Source: Planctomycetota bacterium
GTDB taxonomy: Bacteria; Planctomycetota; UBA8742; UBA2392
Reading direction: 5' to 3'
DNA: 64,000 nt
NCBI GenBank assembly: GCA_015075515.1
Contig: JABTUE010000004.1
Location: 248,001-312,000, forward strand
A model generated the notes under the pieces. It was not told the origin of the DNA and did no database searches. It saw only the letters and a list, made by a program, of their open reading frames with translations. Below, one piece after another: positions 56,377-64,000 of this stretch. Every line of letters begins with the position of its first letter. The first letter of the stretch is position 1. A program made the position numbers and the translations under genes.

Positions 56377-58401
56377 GTGGCCGACGACCTGACACAAACA
56401 CTGGATCACCTGCGCCTGGGCGACCGCATCATGGGCGCGCTCGATCGCCTGAAGCTCAAGCGCGTGATTGACGTTCTCAACCACTTTCCGCGCGGCTACA
56501 ACCGCCGCACCACCATCGGCGCGCTCAAGACCGGCATGACGGCCAGTGTCACCGGCAAGGTGCTGAATGCCGCCACCAAAGCCGCCAGACGCTCGCGCGT
56601 CAAGGTCACCGAAGTCGTGCTGCAGGACGCCACCGGCAGCATCAAGGCCGTGTTCTTCAACCAGCCCTGGATTGCCGGCAAGCTTCTGCCCGGCTTGACC
56701 GTGCGCGTCAGCGGCCCGGTCGAGTACGCCTATCATGCATGGACGATCAAGCCCACCAGCTTTGAGATTAACCCGGCCGGCCAGGAACCCGGCCTTGAGC
56801 CTGAATACGCCCTGACCCAGGGCATTGAAAGCAGCGAACTGGCCGATCTGGTTTCGCGCCTGATTCATCACGCCGACGGAATTGCCGACCCGTTGCCTGA
56901 AAAGCTGGCCGCGGGCCTGCGCCTGATGCCGGTCGCCGAAGCCTACCGCCAGGCCCACAAACCGGCCAACGACGGCGCGCTGCAGGCGGCGCTGCTGGCG
57001 TTGAAATACCGCGAGTTTTTTCTGTTGCAGGCCGGGTTGCGCCTGCGGCGCCGCAGCGAGGCGCAGGATACGGGCATGCTGTTTCACGTGGACGAAGACC
57101 TGCGCGCCCGTGCGCTGAAGTACTTTCCGTTCGAGATGACCGGCGCGCAGAAACGCGTGTGCGCCGAAATCGAGCGCGACCTGTCCAGCCCCGGCCGCAT
57201 GCACCGGCTGCTGCAGGGCGACGTGGGCAGCGGCAAAACCGCCGTGGCGCTGTACGCGGCCCTGATCGCCCTGGACAACGGCTATCAGGCCGCGTTCATG
57301 GCGCCCACCGAGGTTCTGGCGCGCCAGCATTTTCGCAACCTGAGTGAGTACCTGCGCAAGTCAAAGGTGCGTGTGGATCTGCTGGTCGGCGGCATGAAGA
57401 AAAGCGACCGCGACCGGCTGTGCGACGATCTGGAAAGCGGCAAGACCCACATCATTGTCGGCACGCACGCGCTGATTGAAGACTACGTGAAGTTCCGAAA
57501 GCTGGGCCTGTGCGTGATAGACGAGCAGCACAAGTTCGGGGTAAACCAGCGCGCGGCGCTGAGGGCCAAGGGCAACCGGCCGCACATTCTGGCCATGAGC
57601 GCCACGCCGATTCCGCGCACGCTCAGCATGACGCTGTACGGTGCACTGGATGTCTCGATTATTGACGAACTGCCGCCGGGCCGCAGCCCGGTGATCACGG
57701 AATGGGTGCACCGGGCACGCCAGCCGGCGTGCTTTGAACGCATCCGCAAGGAACTCAAGGACGGCGGACGCGCGTATTTCATCTACCCGCTGGTGAATGA
57801 AAGCGACACGCTGGAACTGAAATCCGCCATCGAGTTTGCCGAAACCCTGAAGAACGAGACGTTCCCGGAATTCCGTGTCGGCCTTGTCCACGGCCAGATG
57901 AACGCCGCCGACAAAGACAAGGCCATGGACATGTTCCGGCGCGGGCAACTGGACATTCTGGCCGCGACGGTTGTGGTGGAAGTCGGTGTGGACGTGCCCG
58001 AGGCCAACGTCATGGTCATCGAAAACGCCGAGCGTTTCGGACTTGCGCAACTGCACCAGTTGCGCGGGCGTGTGGGCCGCGGCAAGAAGCAAAGCTGGCT
58101 GTTTCTGTTCGGCGACCCGCACACCGAAGACGCCGTGAAGCGCCTGATGGTGATCTGCAAGACCACCGACGGTTTCAAGATCGCCGAAGAAGACCTGAAG
58201 ATGCGCGGCTTTGGCGATTTTGCCGGCACGCGCCAGAGCGGCCTGCCGAAACTGCACGTGGGCGACTTCGAGCGCGACCTGGGCGCGCTGGAACGCGCGC
58301 GCCAGGACGCCGCCAGATGGGCCGCGCACATTGACGAAGACCGCATCCGCCAGTGCCTGGAACTGCACTACGGCCGCAAGTACCGCCTGCTGGATGTTTA
58401 G
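56377..58401 (+). CDS. recG: ATP-dependent DNA helicase RecG
   Basis: A 674-residue helicase from GTG 56377. N-terminal wedge domain with OB-fold (VIDVLNHFPRGYN; VLQDATGSIKAVFFNQPW), then Walker A LLQGDVGSGKTAVAL, DEQHKFGV, MSATPIPRTLSMTL, motif VI region LHQLRGRVGRG, and the conserved TRQSGLP tail. It rewinds stalled forks and branch-migrates Holliday junctions. Size is normal. A later ATG at 56431 is possible but removes family residues. It overlaps the moaE stop by 4 bases (convergent). Confidence 0.95.
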   Translation: MADDLTQTLDHLRLGDRIMGALDRLKLKRVIDVLNHFPRGYNRRTTIGALKTGMTASVTGKVLNAATKAARRSRVKVTEVVLQDATGSIKAVFFNQPWIAGKLLPGLTVRVSGPVEYAYHAWTIKPTSFEINPAGQEPGLEPEYALTQGIESSELADLVSRLIHHADGIADPLPEKLAAGLRLMPVAEAYRQAHKPANDGALQAALLALKYREFFLLQAGLRLRRRSEAQDTGMLFHVDEDLRARALKYFPFEMTGAQKRVCAEIERDLSSPGRMHRLLQGDVGSGKTAVALYAALIALDNGYQAAFMAPTEVLARQHFRNLSEYLRKSKVRVDLLVGGMKKSDRDRLCDDLESGKTHIIVGTHALIEDYVKFRKLGLCVIDEQHKFGVNQRAALRAKGNRPHILAMSATPIPRTLSMTLYGALDVSIIDELPPGRSPVITEWVHRARQPACFERIRKELKDGGRAYFIYPLVNESDTLELKSAIEFAETLKNETFPEFRVGLVHGQMNAADKDKAMDMFRRGQLDILAATVVVEVGVDVPEANVMVIENAERFGLAQLHQLRGRVGRGKKQSWLFLFGDPHTEDAVKRLMVICKTTDGFKIAEEDLKMRGFGDFAGTRQSGLPKLHVGDFERDLGALERARQDAARWAAHIDEDRIRQCLELHYGRKYRLLDV

Positions 58402-58838
58402 GCCTGTTCCGACCTGACCAGCCTGTCAGCCAGCACCCATTCGATGGTGCCGTCGGCGAAGTATTCTTTCTTCCAGATCGGCACGTCGGTCTTCACCCGG
58501 TCCATGATCTGTCTGGCCGCTTCAAAGGCTGCGGCGCGGTGCGGGCTGCCGATCACCACGGCAATGCTGGCGTCACCAATCTCGTGCCGGCCAAAGCGGT
58601 GCACCACCAGCACACGCTCAAGCCCATGCTGCGACGCAACCTCGTCGGCGATCTTTTGCAGCTCCTTGCGCGCCATGGGCTCGTAGGCTTCGTAATCAAT
58701 GCGCGCCACGGCGCGGCCCTGGTGGTGGTTACGCACCACACCCAGAAACAGCACCTGGGCCCCGTCGCGCTCGTGGCTGATCTCGGCCAGCAGGGCGTTT
58801 GGGTCAAGCTTTTCCGTGGTCAGGCGGGCGGTGATCAT
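58398..58838 (-). CDS. moaE: Molybdopterin synthase catalytic subunit
   Basis: A 146-residue MoaE with HRFGRHEIGDASIAVVIGSP, HRAAAFEAARQIMDRVK and the end VPIWKKEYFADG, which holds the catalytic lysines. It adds sulfur to precursor Z with MoaD to make molybdopterin. No MoaD is adjacent. Convergent with recG (4-base overlap). Confidence 0.95.
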   Translation of the reverse strand: MITARLTTEKLDPNALLAEISHERDGAQVLFLGVVRNHHQGRAVARIDYEAYEPMARKELQKIADEVASQHGLERVLVVHRFGRHEIGDASIAVVIGSPHRAAAFEAARQIMDRVKTDVPIWKKEYFADGTIEWVLADRLVRSEQA

Positions 58839-58887
58839 GGGCCAGAGTTCAGAGGTCAGGGGTCAGAGGTCATTTATCAACCAACAC

Positions 58888-59961
58888 CTATTTGTCTTCC
58901 TTCTTTTCCGGGTTGGTCAGCAGCGCGCCCACGACCCTGGCTCCCTGGCGCGCGAACCAGCCGGCGCCCTTGCCGCTGGCTTTGGCGATTTTCCACATCG
59001 TCTTGCCGGTGCTTACGGCCTCGGCGGCTTTGTCCTTGATCGCGTCCACCTGCGATGGTTCGGCCGGCGGGACAGTCTGGGTATTTACCACGTTCGCGGC
59101 GGCTTTGGTGCCGGGTTTGAATTCAGGGGGCGGGCCCACGGCCTCGGCGGCCAAGGCTTCGCCCAGTTTGCGCACGCGGCGGTTTTCAGCCCAGCCGTAG
59201 TAGATGCCCACGCCGGCCAGCAGCAGCACCACAAACTGGTACATGGCCAGCAGCGCGGCCGTGCTGCGCGCGCGGTTGGCGCTGGACAGCGCCTGGACCA
59301 GCGGGATCACGGTCAGAAACACCACGCTCAGGCCGGCGACCATCAGCCACAGCCCGTGGCTGATGCTGACGGCCCTCAGCGTGCCCGCGGCATAGCCCCG
59401 GCGACGCGCCAGCCACGCCCGCACCGCGCGCGCGCCGTCGGCGGGCCACAACGGCGACAGGTTCAGAGCCGCCACAACCAGATTCAGCATGGCCACCCAG
59501 GCCAGAAAACCCTGCCATGTGGCCATGCCGGCCAGCGAAAACAGCGGCGGCCCGCCGCGCTGGGCCAGGGCCAAAAAGAAGAACGGACTGAGCAGCAACG
59601 CCAGCGTCAGGTTGACCAGCGGCCCGGACAACGCGATCCACAGTTCGTCGCTGGCGCGGGCCTTTTTGGCGTCAAAGAATGTCAGACCCACAAACGACAG
59701 CAGAATCATCGTGGGCCGGTGCCCGCGCGCGCGCGCCATGACGGCGTGCCCGACTTCGTGCAGAAACATGCACAGCATCATCACCAGCAGCAGCACCAGG
59801 TGCGCCACGGCCGCCCAGATATCGCCGGCGGCGGCATGTTTGCCGCTGACATCGGCCAGACTGTTGAGAAACAGCAGCCCGATCAGCGCCAGCACCATTA
59901 CGTCCAGGCGCAGTTCCACCCCCAGCCAGGTTCCCAGATAGATGGTCGGCCGGTTGCGCAT
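58888..59961 (-). CDS. M50 (site-2-type) membrane metalloprotease
   Basis: A 357-residue membrane protein. Zinc motif HEVGH in LLLVMMLCMFLHEVGHAVMA and the second motif region LNLSPLWPADGARA (N-P-D-G, giving the Asp ligand). Several helices surround these; the C-terminal third is soluble and charged (Ala/Lys-rich). It cleaves membrane-embedded segments, possibly for signalling. It differs from RseP by having no PDZ. It lies next to a gene with a C-terminal sorting tail. Confidence 0.82.
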   Translation of the reverse strand: MRNRPTIYLGTWLGVELRLDVMVLALIGLLFLNSLADVSGKHAAAGDIWAAVAHLVLLLVMMLCMFLHEVGHAVMARARGHRPTMILLSFVGLTFFDAKKARASDELWIALSGPLVNLTLALLLSPFFFLALAQRGGPPLFSLAGMATWQGFLAWVAMLNLVVAALNLSPLWPADGARAVRAWLARRRGYAAGTLRAVSISHGLWLMVAGLSVVFLTVIPLVQALSSANRARSTAALLAMYQFVVLLLAGVGIYYGWAENRRVRKLGEALAAEAVGPPPEFKPGTKAAANVVNTQTVPPAEPSQVDAIKDKAAEAVSTGKTMWKIAKASGKGAGWFARQGARVVGALLTNPEKKEDK

Positions 59962-60025
59962 ATCGGCTGTTATACCAACGAAACAGGCCGGGCACCGTTC
60001 GGTACCCGGCCCGGCGTCTGACGGT

Positions 60026-60982
60026 TCAGGCCGCGCGGCGGCGGCGCCACAGCAGGGTCAACAACGCCAGCGGCGCCAGCACGCCCGACGCCCCGGCGGC
60101 GCAACCGCCGCCACCACTGCCCCCGGCGCTGGCGCCGTAGTGCTGCGACGGCGGAGGCGGCGTGGTGGGGCCGGGGCCCCACGACATCGCGGTGATGCGC
60201 GCCTGGCCGCCCACACGCAGTTCCATGCCAAAGAAGGCGTTCAACGTTTTGCGCTGCACCTCGATGCGCCAAAGGCGCACGCCGGGATCCAGCCCGCGGG
60301 ACTTGTAGGCGCTGCCGTTGCCTGTGGCAGACCAGGTGTCCAGCACCACCGGCATGGCCCCGGTCACGTCGCTCAGGGTTACGTCCACATCGGTCAGCGA
60401 CAGGTGAAAGGCGCAAGGCTCGGCGCCGGATACCCCGTCCAGCGTCAGGTTCACAATGAAACTCGACATGTGCGACAGCGCCGCCCCGGTCATCATCGCC
60501 AGCCCCAGAGCCTCAATCCCCTTGCCGCCCTGCGCGACCAGGTAAATGCCCTGTTGCAGCGTTCCGACGTTACAACTCAATGTCACCACGCAGTCCAGAA
60601 CCGCGCCCGTGCCCGGGTAAGGCCGCGCCAGCACCACCAGGCGGTGCAGGCCGCTCAGCGGCATCGTGGTGTGGTTGCCCGAGGCCTGGCCGGGGCCGGC
60701 CGTCACCGCCGAACAGACACCGGGCAGGGCGCCTTGCCACTGGGCATAGGTGTATTCGTCGCTGGCCGAATAGAGCGTGATGTACGCCCCGTTGGCGTGG
60801 CTGGTAGACACCGAAAGGTCCAGGGTCACGGATGTTGCCGTGGCCGGGGCGTGCAGTTCAATCAGTTGCGCGTGTTCCTGGTTAGTGCCCGTAAACGTCA
60901 CGTTCAGGGGCATGGTCAGGGTGGTTTGGGCGCACAGGGGCGCCACCGCGCCGATCAGCGCGGCAAGCAGCAGAAAACGCAT
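60026..60982 (-). CDS. Secreted protein with Gly/Cys C-terminal sorting tail
   Basis: A 318-residue protein. Sec signal (MRFLLLAALIGAVAPLCAQT), then a beta-rich region, and a C-terminal end GGSGGGGCAAGASG, hydrophobic helix (VLAPLALLTLL) and RRRR. This tripartite end with an invariant cysteine resembles MYXO-CTERM or related sorting tails, which are cut and lipid-anchored by a sortase-like membrane enzyme. The rest is unlike known enzymes; it may be a surface or pilus-like protein. Confidence 0.65.
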   Translation of the reverse strand: MRFLLLAALIGAVAPLCAQTTLTMPLNVTFTGTNQEHAQLIELHAPATATSVTLDLSVSTSHANGAYITLYSASDEYTYAQWQGALPGVCSAVTAGPGQASGNHTTMPLSGLHRLVVLARPYPGTGAVLDCVVTLSCNVGTLQQGIYLVAQGGKGIEALGLAMMTGAALSHMSSFIVNLTLDGVSGAEPCAFHLSLTDVDVTLSDVTGAMPVVLDTWSATGNGSAYKSRGLDPGVRLWRIEVQRKTLNAFFGMELRVGGQARITAMSWGPGPTTPPPPSQHYGASAGGSGGGGCAAGASGVLAPLALLTLLWRRRRAA

Positions 60983-61110
60983 GGTTGGCCTCCGTTGGCG
61001 GGTTCCTCAACCCGTGTCCTCACCGCAGACAATGCAACCGGCGTGCCAAATGCAGAGCGCCCGCGGCAATGGCCTCGGGCGCGGGTTTCACGGTGTTGGC
61101 GGTTACGGTG

Positions 61111-61503
61111 TTACCGCCCGGAGCCCTTGGACGGTTGCTGCTCATCCACAATCGTGCGGATACCCATGCGGTTGCGCCAGGCTTCCTGTCGCTTTTCCAG
61201 TTGCAGGGCAATCTTCTTGTCGGCCTCAGAGGCGTACTTGCCGCTGGCGACATCGGGGTCGGTGTAAACCTTGCCCAGTTCGTACTTCGAGATGTCGGTG
61301 ACCTCGATTTTCTGGCCGGTGGGGGAATCCAGCGTGTCCAGCGGCCCGCGCGGTTTGTTGACCCAGGTGCTGTTATAGGTCGTCTCGCGCTCCATGCCCG
61401 GCGGCGCCGAAGGCGTGCCGCGGGCCACGCCGGGGCCCGCCATGGCGCAGCCGCCAAGGCCAAGCAAGACCACCAGACACAGGGCGAAAGTGCGCAAAAG
61501 CAA
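61111..61503 (-). CDS. Small lipoprotein
   Basis: A 130-residue lipoprotein with lipobox LLGLGGCAMAG. The mature part is charged, without a known domain, and includes a segment GKYASEADKKIALQLEKRQEA, likely helical. A 128-base gap to the sorting-tail gene holds nothing notable. Divergent from the large TPR lipoprotein. Confidence 0.6.
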   Translation of the reverse strand: MLLRTFALCLVVLLGLGGCAMAGPGVARGTPSAPPGMERETTYNSTWVNKPRGPLDTLDSPTGQKIEVTDISKYELGKVYTDPDVASGKYASEADKKIALQLEKRQEAWRNRMGIRTIVDEQQPSKGSGR

Positions 61504-61636
61504 CCCGGCGGGGCATTCAGGGGAACACTCAGGCTAACGCGCCCGCCGCGCCGCGTCAACCTGTACCCCTATGGAAACCGGCCGGCGCGGGCCCTATGAT
61601 TGGGCAGCCCCGCATCTTCCCCGGACGCGTTGTTCC

Positions 61637-63289
61637 ATGAAGACACCGACTGTCCTGACATTGCTTGCGGCTGTTGGGTTCTGTTTCGCGGCCTGCACCT
61701 CGACCGAGGAGCCGGCAGCCCTGCAGGGCAACCCGTTCACCACGCCTTACGAATCCACCAAGACTCCGCCCGAAAAGCGCGTGGCGGACCTGTTGCAGGA
61801 GGCCAAACAGCAGTACGACGACCGGCACTATGCCATGGCCTTTCGCTATGCCGAACAGGCCGAACGGCTGATCAAGGAAAACAAGTTTCCGGTGCAGGAC
61901 GAAGCCACGGCGGTGGCGATCCAGGCCTACTGTCTGCTGCAGAAGGGGCTGCTGGACGACTACGCCGTGGACAACTTCGGCCGTCAGCCCGGCGCGTTGA
62001 CCAAGTTCAACCGCGTGCTTGAGATCAACCCCGAAAGTTTCCGCGCGCGGCTGGGCGTGGCGCTTTTGCAGTTCCGGCGCCACGGCGACAGCATCCGCAA
62101 AGCCGAAAGTCTGGACCAGGCCGTGCTGTGGCTGGAACAGGTGCGCGAAGACACCCGCCGCGCCCTGGACGGGGGCGCGGAAAAGGAAATGCGCACGCGC
62201 GAGGCCGCGCGCAAGTACGCGATATTGATGTCCAACCGCGACAAGTACCTGAAGCTGGGCTACATCTTCCGTGACCCGAATTCGGTGCCGATGGACGAAA
62301 AGGGCCGGCGCGAACAGGCCCAGTGGCTGGGCAAGCTGCCCGAAGGCGAAGAGGGCGTGGCGCTGATGGACCTGGGCATGGTGATTGAAGACCTGGAACA
62401 GGGCGCCGAAGTCAGCGACCGCGACCGCAAGCGCGCGCTGGACGGCGCGGCGAACGTGGCCGACAGTTGGCGCGGGGTGCGGCGCTACTGGCGCATGCAC
62501 GCGCTGAAGGACCTTCAGGCTTCGCGCGACCGTCTGCTTGCGATCCGCGCCGAATCAGTGGCGGCGAACAAGAGTAAAGAGGGCGACCGCGGGCCGCTGT
62601 ACTTCTGGGTGGACCGCGACCTGACGTTTGTGTACCAGTCGCTGGGTGGGTTCTTTCTGGACATCGGGCTGGAACAGGCGCGGCTTCAGGCGATTGCCCA
62701 GGGACGCCTGGACGACACGCTGGAACAGGAAGCCCGGCGCATCTACACATCCAAAGAGTTCAACACCTGGGAAAAGCAGGAATCGCGCCGCAACTACAAC
62801 GACGCGCTGAAGTACACGGTCTCATTCATCCGCGCCCACCAGCGCTTTGAGCGTGAACGCGAACGCGCCAAGGAAAAGGCCAACTACGAAGACCTGACTG
62901 AAAACCCGTTTCTGGTGGACCTGGTGCAGCGTTACCGCGCCACCATGGACGAACTGATCGCCGAAGAACGCGGCATGCGCGCCAGCATGATCCTTGAAGC
63001 CGCCGCCCTGTGCATTGACCCGCTGTTTCAGGTCAACGACCTTCAGCAGGCGCTGGTGTTCGCCCTGCAGTTGCAGGCCCTGGCGCCGCGCAACCCGGTG
63101 CACTACTTTGTGCGCGCCACGGCCTATTACACCGACGGCGACTTTGCCGCGGCCAAAAAGGAATACGCGGCGTTTCTGCGCGACAGTTCCGTGGCTGAAA
63201 ACGCCACGCAGCGCCGTGTGGCCCGCCAGCGCCTGATGGAGTGTGACGAAGAACTCCGCCGCGCCGGCGGCGCCGGCGGCAACGGCTGA
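61637..63289 (+). CDS. Large TPR-like lipoprotein
   Basis: A 550-residue protein (ATG 61637; the open frame extends upstream without a clear start). Signal with lipobox FCFAACTST. Repetitive helical structure: EAKQQYDDRHYAMAFRYAEQA near the start, a long middle of helices, and ATAYYTDGDFAAAKKEYAAFL near the end, both TPR-like. Likely a scaffold in the periplasm. Neighbour of argG, which starts 48 bases after its stop. Confidence 0.75.
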   Translation: MKTPTVLTLLAAVGFCFAACTSTEEPAALQGNPFTTPYESTKTPPEKRVADLLQEAKQQYDDRHYAMAFRYAEQAERLIKENKFPVQDEATAVAIQAYCLLQKGLLDDYAVDNFGRQPGALTKFNRVLEINPESFRARLGVALLQFRRHGDSIRKAESLDQAVLWLEQVREDTRRALDGGAEKEMRTREAARKYAILMSNRDKYLKLGYIFRDPNSVPMDEKGRREQAQWLGKLPEGEEGVALMDLGMVIEDLEQGAEVSDRDRKRALDGAANVADSWRGVRRYWRMHALKDLQASRDRLLAIRAESVAANKSKEGDRGPLYFWVDRDLTFVYQSLGGFFLDIGLEQARLQAIAQGRLDDTLEQEARRIYTSKEFNTWEKQESRRNYNDALKYTVSFIRAHQRFERERERAKEKANYEDLTENPFLVDLVQRYRATMDELIAEERGMRASMILEAAALCIDPLFQVNDLQQALVFALQLQALAPRNPVHYFVRATAYYTDGDFAAAKKEYAAFLRDSSVAENATQRRVARQRLMECDEELRRAGGAGGNG

Positions 63290-63337
63290 CCCGGTTCCGC
63301 TTTTACCCGCGCCCCTGCGCATGTATTGTCGCCGCCC

Positions 63338-64000
63338 ATGGAAAAGGTGGTTCTGGCCTATTCCGGCGGCGTGGACACCACGGCCGCCCTGCACTGGCTC
63401 AAGCGCACCCGCGGCTGCAAGGTCGTGGCGCTGGCGCTCAACATCGGCCAGGGCGGCGACTTTGACGAAATCGCCGAGCGCGCCATTGAAGCCGGCGCCG
63501 ACAGCGTGCACGCGATTGACCGCCGCCGCACGTTTCTCAAACAGTACTGCTTTCGCGCGCTGCGTGCTTCGGCGCGTTACCAGGGCGTGTACTACCTGTC
63601 GGCGGCGCTGTCGCGCCCGCTGATCGCCACCGAAATGGTCAGCCTGGCGCGCGAAGAAGGCGCCCGGGTCGTGGCCCACGGCGCGCCCTCGCGCGGCAAC
63701 GACCAGTTCCGGTTTGAGTGTTCTGTGGCCGCGCTGGACCCCGGCCTGCGCTGCATTGCCCCCATGCGCGAATGGGATCTGAAGACCCGCCAGCAGGTGC
63801 TTGACTATCTGGACCGCCACAAGCTGCTCAAGCCCGACGAAGCCGCCCGCACCCACAGCAGCGACCGCAACCTCTGGGGCACGCGCATCAGCGCCGGCGA
63901 ACTGGAAGACCCGCGCGAGCCGATACCGCCGCACGTCTACCAGATCACGGCCGCGCCCGAATCCGGCCCTGACCAGCCCGAAACCGTTGAGATCCGCTTT
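63338..64000 (+). CDS. argG: Argininosuccinate synthase, partial (3' end beyond window)
   Basis: 221 codons from ATG 63338 to the window end, with no stop. The PP-loop is AYSGGVDTTAALHWL; the common form is SGGLDTS, so two positions differ. LSAALSRPLIATEMV, AHGAPSRGNDQFRFE and NLWGTRISAGELEDP are close to the ArgG consensus, but AHGCTGKGNDQVRFE is the usual form of the second. It joins citrulline and aspartate in arginine synthesis. The divergence might mean a specialised ArgG-like enzyme. Confidence 0.85.
   Translation, partial: MEKVVLAYSGGVDTTAALHWLKRTRGCKVVALALNIGQGGDFDEIAERAIEAGADSVHAIDRRRTFLKQYCFRALRASARYQGVYYLSAALSRPLIATEMVSLAREEGARVVAHGAPSRGNDQFRFECSVAALDPGLRCIAPMREWDLKTRQQVLDYLDRHKLLKPDEAARTHSSDRNLWGTRISAGELEDPREPIPPHVYQITAAPESGPDQPETVEIRF

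Noticed and set aside
1..64000. CRISPR arrays and rRNA genes
   Set aside because: No run of regularly spaced repeats and no rRNA-like stretch was seen anywhere in the window.

Overview
The window is high-GC bacterial DNA in two parts. About 1-31.4 kb is an accessory region: plasmid/ICE-like genes, an integrase, a large defence island and many unrecognised genes. About 31.6-64 kb is compact housekeeping DNA of a Gram-negative (diderm) bacterium: an Mla-type lipid transport operon, an LptF/LptG-family permease, lipoproteins and HtrA-like periplasmic proteolysis. A DWG-type Ser/Thr kinase, a SpoIIE-type partner-switch, a DUF1844 protein and a glycine/cysteine C-terminal sorting tail fit a planctomycete- or myxobacteria-like lineage. 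That placement is an inference; no rRNA or tRNA gene was seen.

Left accessory part (1-13.2 kb). A truncated membrane protein and its winged-helix regulator (minus) are divergent from a two-gene unit ending in a DUF4062-like protein. Next comes a minus-strand plasmid-type operon (zinc ribbon, DUF932, two unknowns, a short beta-clamp-like protein, ParB) whose larger gaps each hold a terminator-like hairpin. Then come a DUF6998 protein with a Sel1-repeat protein, two small genes, two exported proteins and a compact tyrosine recombinase. The gap upstream of the recombinase carries two inverted copies of a 28-bp motif.

Defence island (13.5-28.1 kb). It looks like a DNA phosphorothioation system of the Ssp type: SspA (cysteine desulfurase, plus strand), divergent from SspB (DUF4007), SspC (large ATPase) and SspD (PAPS-reductase-like sulfur transferase). 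Two genes not part of the textbook set, a four-helix membrane protein and a SAM methyltransferase, sit between sspC and sspD. Facing this is a six-gene plus-strand operon: PLD-nuclease/helicase, a 76-aa protein, a DndD-like SMC ATPase with a C-terminal Cys/His cluster, a 150-aa protein, a DUF262 protein with the DGQQR motif but no HNH nuclease, and a SIR2-family protein. The first four resemble a restriction module that damages DNA. The last two suggest a separate arm in which a DUF262 sensor is paired with an NAD-consuming effector. I consider this combination the most interesting thing in the window.

Right edge of the accessory region (28.2-31.4 kb): two overlapping unrecognised genes and an ECF-like sigma factor.

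Core part (31.6-64 kb): pgpA with a RsbU/RsbW/RsbV-like partner switch; mlaE-mlaF-mlaD-mlaD-TPR lipoprotein; a histidine phosphatase; a four-PDZ HtrA-like protease with a dead second protease domain; a Ser/Thr kinase; a 166-bp MITE-like inverted-repeat element that supplies both stop codons of the convergent flanking genes; an aspartate-type aminotransferase with prephenate dehydratase; a lipoprotein with three ExbD-like repeats; DUF1844; chorismate synthase; LptF/G; TerC; a glycosyltransferase; RecG; MoaE; an M50 protease; a C-terminal-sorted secreted protein; TPR and other lipoproteins; and the start of a divergent argininosuccinate synthase that runs off the right edge.
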